Of a stretch of DNA of 8,303 nucleotides, positions 4,674 to 8,303 are shown in pieces; within the stretch, counting starts at the first letter, position 1, and each line of letters begins with the position of its first letter. Below the pieces are notes generated by a model. That model had not been told where the DNA came from and did no database searches. It was given only the letters and a program-made list of their open reading frames with translations. The translations under genes were made by a program, and so were the position numbers. The stretch comes from Desulfotignum sp. (GTDB lineage: Bacteria > Desulfobacterota > Desulfobacteria > Desulfobacterales > Desulfobacteraceae). Location of the stretch: assembly GCA_011390235.1 (NCBI GenBank), contig JAABSS010000494.1, positions 1-8,303 on the forward strand, read 5' to 3'.

Positions 4674-7015
4674 CACCGGGTAATTCCTTTGTGAATCGTT
4701 CCGGCTTCATAATCAAATTCGTCCAGGGTTTTGTATACTCTGGGTATGATTTCTTGAAGGAGGGCATCTGTCAGTTTCAAATCCTGTTTCATGATCGCAT
4801 CCATGAGCTTTTCTATGTCCGCCTTGAATGTCCCGGCCCGGTCGGGATCATGCTGATCGCAATAATCTTGGGCTTTCTTGACTTGCATCAAAATGACGAT
4901 GTGCGGAAATTCGTCTATAGATCGTTTCAGATCTTCATATGCAGACAGGTTTTTCTCATAAGACCCGGTGAGGTTCATCTTTTTGAGGTGGTCAATCTTT
5001 TTTTGCATCAGAGCCTGGTCTTTGGAAGATAACAGTATGCCAAAATGATCCAGCGCATTTTGTGCAAAATAGATGGTGCTGTAGCAGCTGATATCGTTTT
5101 CCGAAAATCGCCGTGTTTTTTCGATTTTCATTTCAGCAAGCTGGTGGACCGGTTCGACCACCTGGCCACTGTCCGGGTCGATCACCTCGTGAATATCCTG
5201 AATCGTGGAAACGATCCGGGTGGTCATGTCATCCATGATATAGGAAGAAAGCATTTTTTCATTGGCTTCATTGATCATTGTTTCCACGTTCCGGAACAAG
5301 GTTTCATCGGCCCGGCCCCGGGACAGGGTCCGGCTCAGGTGAACATCCGGAAACTCCCTGAGCGACGCGTCAACCGATACCAGGTTGTTTTCATCGATTT
5401 TCAGTGTGACCTCGATGCTGAGCACAGTGGATTCATCTGAATCCGCCAGATTATCCCAGCATTTTTCCAGGGTTTCCTTATCGATACCCAGCCACAGGTC
5501 TCCAATTGATTCCTCTATCTCGTTGACCTGGTTGAAAAATTTCATGTGCACCAGCTGCTGATCCGGCTCTACCAGTTTGAACACCTCGGTCTGTTCACAG
5601 GGAAGCGGGGTGTTTTTTTCAATGAATAAGTATTTTTTGCCGTTTTCCAGCACCACATAATAGTCATGGGCCGTTGAATGAACAATGTCCAGAACGCCCT
5701 GGTCAATGGTGCGTTTTTCCAGGTCGAACCTGCAATGAGGGCAAGTGGTCTCGGTCTGTGACACCGATTTTCCACAACCGGCACATTCATAGCTTTCCGA
5801 CAGCCGGTGGCTTAAAATCGCCGCACCTTCGGCAATGGCCAGCATGGGACGGTTGTGCACCAACACTTTCGAGGTCCCGAACATGTCCTGGACAGCGGAA
5901 ATGATACAGGGAATGTGGGAGCTGCCTCCCACCAGAAGCACCCTGTCGATCAGGTCTGTCGGGATATGGATATCTGTCAGCAGCCGGCGGGTCAAATCCA
6001 TGGCCGTGTCCACCACTGGCTGGACAAGGGTGTCAAACCGGTCCCGGTTCAGGGTCACATCCACGTCCAGCAGGTCGCCGTCTTCATCCGTGAGCAGGCC
6101 CAGAATCTCAATATAGGCTTCCTGTTCCTGACTCAACCGGATTTTGGCCTGTTCCACCTGAACCTTCAACTCTCCCAGGAACTGGTTTTTCACGCGGTCT
6201 GTCTGCTGATCGATCAATGCATGGATATCTTCAATATTATTTTCCCGGGCTGTGATCTCCAATACAAGATCCATCAGCTGCCGGTCGATATCTTCCCCGC
6301 CCAGCCACATGTTGCCGCCTTTGCCCTGCTCGATGAACTGGCCCCCGCTGATGGTCAGAACCGACAGATCAAAGGTCCCGCCACCGAAATCAAACACCAG
6401 AACCGTGTTCACATCTACGTCATTGACCTGGTCGACCCCGAAGGAGATGGCGGCTGCCGTAGGTTCCGGAAGCAGCCGCTGCACCTTGATGCCGGCCAGG
6501 GCCGCCGCCGTCCGGGTGGCATGTTTTTGTTTGTCATTGAAATACGCCGGTACCGTGATCACGGCAAATTCCACCTTGCCTTTCAGACTGTCCCCGGCAT
6601 CGGCACATAGTTTTTTCAGAATTTCAGAAGAGATCGCTTCCGGGGTGTATTCTTTTTTATTGAGTACCAGTACCAGGCTGTTTTCGGTTCCCCTGGTTTG
6701 ACGGCGGATGGTGATCACCTGACGGGGATCTGATATCAGTTTCTGCACTTCCGGATTGTCAAAGCTTCGGCCCATCAATCGCTTGACAGCGGTGACTGTA
6801 TTGGCCGGATCCTGTTTCAACCATTCCAATGCATGTTTTCCCACGAAAAATTCGGTTTTTTCGGAAAGCCCGAGCAATTTTTTTTTCTGCCGGAGGGCCA
6901 CACAGGAAGGGGTTATCGTTTCATTTTCCTTGTTGGGAATGATCTCTACTTGTATTTTTTTGATGGCAATGGCTGAGTTGGTGGTGCCCAAGTCAATTCC
7001 AACAGACTTTGACAT
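4673..7015 (-). CDS. DnaK-like Hsp70 with zinc ribbon inserted in the interdomain linker
   Basis: A 780-residue Hsp70, an ATP-driven chaperone that binds and releases unfolded segments. The ATPase domain (1-405) has GIDLGTTNS (6-14), VPAYFND (155-161), EPTAAAISFG (184-193), the phosphate-2 block VFDFGGGTFDLSVL (207-220) and VLLVGGSSHIP (359-369). All nucleotide-site signatures are intact. Right after it comes a CxxC-x10-CxxC zinc ribbon (C411, C414, C425, C428), absent from standard DnaK. A linker-like VLDI (441-444) and a substrate-binding beta domain (about 445-565) follow, then an unusually long helical C-terminus (about 570-780). Standard DnaK is near 640 residues; the excess lies in the ribbon and tail. 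The DnaK N170 equivalent is P183 (RLLPEPT). AAGGA lies 7 nt before the ATG. It is first in a five-cistron operon, and its stop overlaps the next start. Probably a specialised paralogue rather than the housekeeping DnaK. Confidence 0.93.
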   Translation of the reverse strand: MSKSVGIDLGTTNSAIAIKKIQVEIIPNKENETITPSCVALRQKKKLLGLSEKTEFFVGKHALEWLKQDPANTVTAVKRLMGRSFDNPEVQKLISDPRQVITIRRQTRGTENSLVLVLNKKEYTPEAISSEILKKLCADAGDSLKGKVEFAVITVPAYFNDKQKHATRTAAALAGIKVQRLLPEPTAAAISFGVDQVNDVDVNTVLVFDFGGGTFDLSVLTISGGQFIEQGKGGNMWLGGEDIDRQLMDLVLEITARENNIEDIHALIDQQTDRVKNQFLGELKVQVEQAKIRLSQEQEAYIEILGLLTDEDGDLLDVDVTLNRDRFDTLVQPVVDTAMDLTRRLLTDIHIPTDLIDRVLLVGGSSHIPCIISAVQDMFGTSKVLVHNRPMLAIAEGAAILSHRLSESYECAGCGKSVSQTETTCPHCRFDLEKRTIDQGVLDIVHSTAHDYYVVLENGKKYLFIEKNTPLPCEQTEVFKLVEPDQQLVHMKFFNQVNEIEESIGDLWLGIDKETLEKCWDNLADSDESTVLSIEVTLKIDENNLVSVDASLREFPDVHLSRTLSRGRADETLFRNVETMINEANEKMLSSYIMDDMTTRIVSTIQDIHEVIDPDSGQVVEPVHQLAEMKIEKTRRFSENDISCYSTIYFAQNALDHFGILLSSKDQALMQKKIDHLKKMNLTGSYEKNLSAYEDLKRSIDEFPHIVILMQVKKAQDYCDQHDPDRAGTFKADIEKLMDAIMKQDLKLTDALLQEIIPRVYKTLDEFDYEAGTIHKGITR

Positions 7016-7059
7016 AACAGGTTCCTTTTTGCATATTTTTACATTTTAAATTTCCGGGG

Positions 7060-7088
7060 ATTTAACCAAAAATCGGTCCGCATGGCAA
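7060..7088 (-). promoter_or_regulatory. Promoter candidate for the chaperone operon
   Basis: On the minus strand TTGCCA (7083-7088, 5/6 match to TTGACA) and TTAAAT (7060-7065, 4/6 match to TATAAT) are 17 nt apart, 45-70 nt upstream of the Hsp70 start. The -10 element is mediocre. A more A/T-rich TAAAAT lies further downstream without a clear -35. No sigma32-like CTTGAA/CCCCAT pair and no CIRCE repeat were seen, so classical heat-shock control is not evident. Confidence 0.3.
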
Positions 7089-7121
7089 GAGGAATAATTA
7101 AATGACTAAGGAAAACAAGGG

Positions 7122-7150
7122 TTGACAAAAATGTTTATTCTGTTTATAGA
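7122..7150 (+). promoter_or_regulatory. Strong sigma70-type promoter for the TetR/acyl-CoA dehydrogenase unit
   Basis: TTGACA (7122-7127, perfect -35) and TATAGA (7145-7150, 4/6 match to TATAAT) are separated by 17 nt. Transcription would start near 7157, about 30 nt before the TetR start codon. The -10 region is embedded in the TTATTCT/AGAAT half-sites, which points to repression of this promoter. Confidence 0.6.
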
Positions 7151-7161
7151 ATGATTATTCT
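7135..7161. promoter_or_regulatory. Probable TetR-type operator overlapping the -10 element
   Basis: Two identical TTATTCT copies (7135-7141 and 7155-7161) are exactly 20 bp apart, with the reverse half-site AGAAT at 7148-7152 between them. This gives two overlapping inverted pairs: ATTCT-N6-AGAAT (7137-7152) and AGAAT-N4-ATTCT (7148-7161). TetR-family regulators usually bind palindromes next to their own gene, and this array covers the -10 element and the start site. Autorepression is therefore likely, with an acyl-CoA or fatty acid as a possible inducer. Confidence 0.5.
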
Positions 7162-7186
7162 AAAAATGAAATAATGAATTTGAGAT

Positions 7187-7804
7187 ATGGCCCAGCTGAC
7201 CAGAAAAGAACGGGATGACAACCGAAAGCGCCGGGAGATCCTGGCGGCGGCCCTGAAAATGTTTGCCGAAGGCGGGTTTCACAACACCACCATGGCCCAG
7301 ATTTCCAAGGCAGCCCAGTATCCCCTTGGCACCATTTACAAGTATTTTCCCGGAAAAAAAGAGATGTACCATGACCTGGTGATCGAACGGGTGCATGAAC
7401 TGGGCCGCATTCTGTATGATATTGCACACAACAAAGCCCTTGCAGTAACGGACAAGCTGCTGGCCGCCCTCAAGGCCCAGGCCCGGTTTTACAGGGATAA
7501 CCAGGAGGTGGTGAAAATCTATATTTCAGAGAGAAGCAATATCGACAGTGTGGGCATGCCCCGGCTCAATGAGCGGGTAAACCGCCTCCACGAGCGCATG
7601 GTGCAGCTGTTTGAACAGGTGTTTGACCAGGGCATCCGCAAAGAGGTGTTCAAGGCCTATCCTGCCCGGGACATGGCGGAACTTTTTGCCGATATCGTGC
7701 ATTCCGCAGCCTGGTCCTGCCTGTTCAGAGAAGAAGACAAGGACACATCAGACCGGCGGCTGTCCATGATTTTTGAGATGTTTACAACCGGCATAAAAAA
7801 ATAA
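7187..7804 (+). CDS. TetR/AcrR family transcriptional regulator
   Basis: A 205-residue regulator of typical TetR length. Residues 14-63 form the DNA-binding domain: RKRREILAAALKMFAEGGF, then the helix-turn-helix at about 35-54 (TMAQISKAAQYPLGTIYKYF), with the hallmark GTIYKYFPGKKEMY. The remainder is the helical ligand-binding and dimerisation domain, with no recognisable ligand signature. It lies 25 nt before an acyl-CoA dehydrogenase gene, in the manner of FadR/PsrA-type regulators of fatty-acid oxidation. It is therefore inferred to sense an acyl-CoA or related compound and repress its own operon through the half-site array at 7135-7161. The ATG at 7187 has only a weak GAG 2-3 nt upstream, so translation may be inefficient. 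No better in-frame start exists upstream. It is transcribed divergently from the Hsp70 operon across 171 bp; control of that operon too cannot be excluded. Confidence 0.92.
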   Translation: MAQLTRKERDDNRKRREILAAALKMFAEGGFHNTTMAQISKAAQYPLGTIYKYFPGKKEMYHDLVIERVHELGRILYDIAHNKALAVTDKLLAALKAQARFYRDNQEVVKIYISERSNIDSVGMPRLNERVNRLHERMVQLFEQVFDQGIRKEVFKAYPARDMAELFADIVHSAAWSCLFREEDKDTSDRRLSMIFEMFTTGIKK

Positions 7805-7813
7805 ATACTTTAT

Positions 7814-7819
7814 AAGGAG
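7814..7819 (+). promoter_or_regulatory. Ribosome binding site of the acyl-CoA dehydrogenase gene
   Basis: AAGGAG stands 10 nt before the ATG at 7830, in the short gap after the TetR stop. It is much stronger than the TetR gene's own site, so the enzyme should be made in larger amounts than the regulator from the shared mRNA. Confidence 0.6.
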
Positions 7820-7829
7820 TTTACATACC

Positions 7830-8303
7830 ATGGCACAATCCATTGCAGACAGAAGAGACCAGGAATTTGTACTTCATGAGATGCTCAATGCAGCTGAACT
7901 GGCATCCCATGAACGATTCGAGGAATTTAACAAAAAAACCATGGACATGGTGCTGTCCGAGGCCAGAAACCTGGCAGTCAAAGAGCTGCTGCCCGCCAAC
8001 AAGGAAGGGGATGAAAAAGGGTGCTCCCTGGAAAACGGCAAGGTGACGATTCCGCCATCCTTTCACCGGGCTTATAAACTGTTCTGCGAAGGGGAATGGG
8101 TGGCCATGTGTGATGATCCCCAATTCGGGGGCCAGGGCATGCCCCGGGTGCTGTCCATGGCTGCAGGAGAACTGTTCACCGGTGCCAACTGCGCCTTTCT
8201 CATGTATCCGGGCCTGACCCACGGGGCCGGCAAACTGGTGGAGGAGTTCGGTACGGATGAGCAGAAACGTATATACCTGAAAAATCTGTACACCGGCAAA
8301 TGG
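7830..8303 (+). CDS. Acyl-CoA dehydrogenase, N-terminal part (3'-truncated by window edge)
   Basis: The 158 visible residues are the start of an FAD-dependent acyl-CoA dehydrogenase, which introduces the alpha-beta double bond in acyl-CoA and passes electrons to ETF. Residues 1-40 (FVLHEMLNAAEL...FEEF) are the extended N-terminal segment seen in the roughly 600-residue bacterial class. The acyl-CoA dehydrogenase N-terminal helical domain follows: EARNLAVKELLPAN (44-57), the common DPQFGGQGMP block (96-105), ANCAFLMYPGLTHGAG (119-134) and FGTDEQKRIYLKNLYTGKW (140-158). The catalytic glutamate and most of the FAD site lie beyond the window. Substrate chain length cannot be told; straight-chain acyl-CoA or a DmdC-like substrate are both possible. 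It is preceded by AAGGAG and lies 25 nt after the TetR gene in one transcription unit. The extended form next to a TetR regulator is common in sulfate-reducing Deltaproteobacteria that oxidise fatty acids. Confidence 0.92.
   Translation, partial: MAQSIADRRDQEFVLHEMLNAAELASHERFEEFNKKTMDMVLSEARNLAVKELLPANKEGDEKGCSLENGKVTIPPSFHRAYKLFCEGEWVAMCDDPQFGGQGMPRVLSMAAGELFTGANCAFLMYPGLTHGAGKLVEEFGTDEQKRIYLKNLYTGKW

Noticed and set aside
5855..6610. 251-codon open frame on the plus strand
   Set aside because: It is antisense to the highly conserved Hsp70 ATPase domain, has no RBS, and its His/Gln/Pro-rich composition is typical of the reverse shadow of a real gene.
7016..7186. CIRCE element or sigma32 promoter before the Hsp70 gene
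   Set aside because: No TTAGCACTC/GAGTGCTAA pair; CTTG and CCCC words occur but their spacing (about 24 nt) is too long for sigma32.
1..8303. CRISPR array, tRNA, rRNA or insertion sequence
   Set aside because: No regularly spaced repeats, cloverleaf-like segment, transposase motif or terminal inverted repeats were seen on either strand.

Overview
The window looks like a piece of a mesophilic deltaproteobacterial chromosome, most likely a Desulfobacteraceae-type sulfate reducer. This is inferred from moderate GC, AAGGA-type ribosome binding sites, and a TetR regulator placed directly before a large acyl-CoA dehydrogenase with an extended N-terminus. No rRNA, tRNA, insertion sequence, integrase or CRISPR array was seen.

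Layout. (1) Positions 1-810, minus strand: the N-terminal 270 residues of a secreted M16 (insulinase-type) zinc peptidase, cut by the window edge, with a promoter candidate at 892-920. (2) Positions 811-1148: a gap holding that promoter, a leader hairpin, a terminator candidate for the next operon and a doubtful 64-codon open frame. (3) Positions 1149-7015, minus strand: a tightly packed chaperone operon. In transcription order it encodes a 780-residue DnaK-like Hsp70 with a zinc ribbon in the interdomain linker, a membrane-anchored zinc-ribbon/coiled-coil protein split into two frames at a run of eight A, a 688-residue TPR protein, a 101-residue J-like protein without an HPD motif, and a short GrpE-like exchange factor. 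The genes overlap or lie 1-2 nt apart. (4) Positions 7016-7186: a divergent promoter region. (5) Positions 7187-8303, plus strand: a TetR-family regulator followed 25 nt later by the start of an acyl-CoA dehydrogenase that runs off the window.

How the parts may work together. The chaperone operon carries a full but unusual Hsp70 cycle: an ATPase, a J-like cofactor, a GrpE-like exchange factor, a probable TPR scaffold and a membrane anchor. The zinc ribbon in the Hsp70 linker, the missing HPD and a proline at an Hsp70 position that is asparagine in DnaK all fall at the Hsp70-J interface. This suggests a dedicated machine that has diverged from housekeeping DnaK/DnaJ/GrpE. Its client is unknown. 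The homopolymer junction in the membrane protein is either a programmed/slippage frameshift, a recent mutation or a sequence error. The TetR/acyl-CoA dehydrogenase pair looks like an autoregulated fatty-acid or acyl-CoA oxidation unit that shares only the intergenic region with the chaperone operon.
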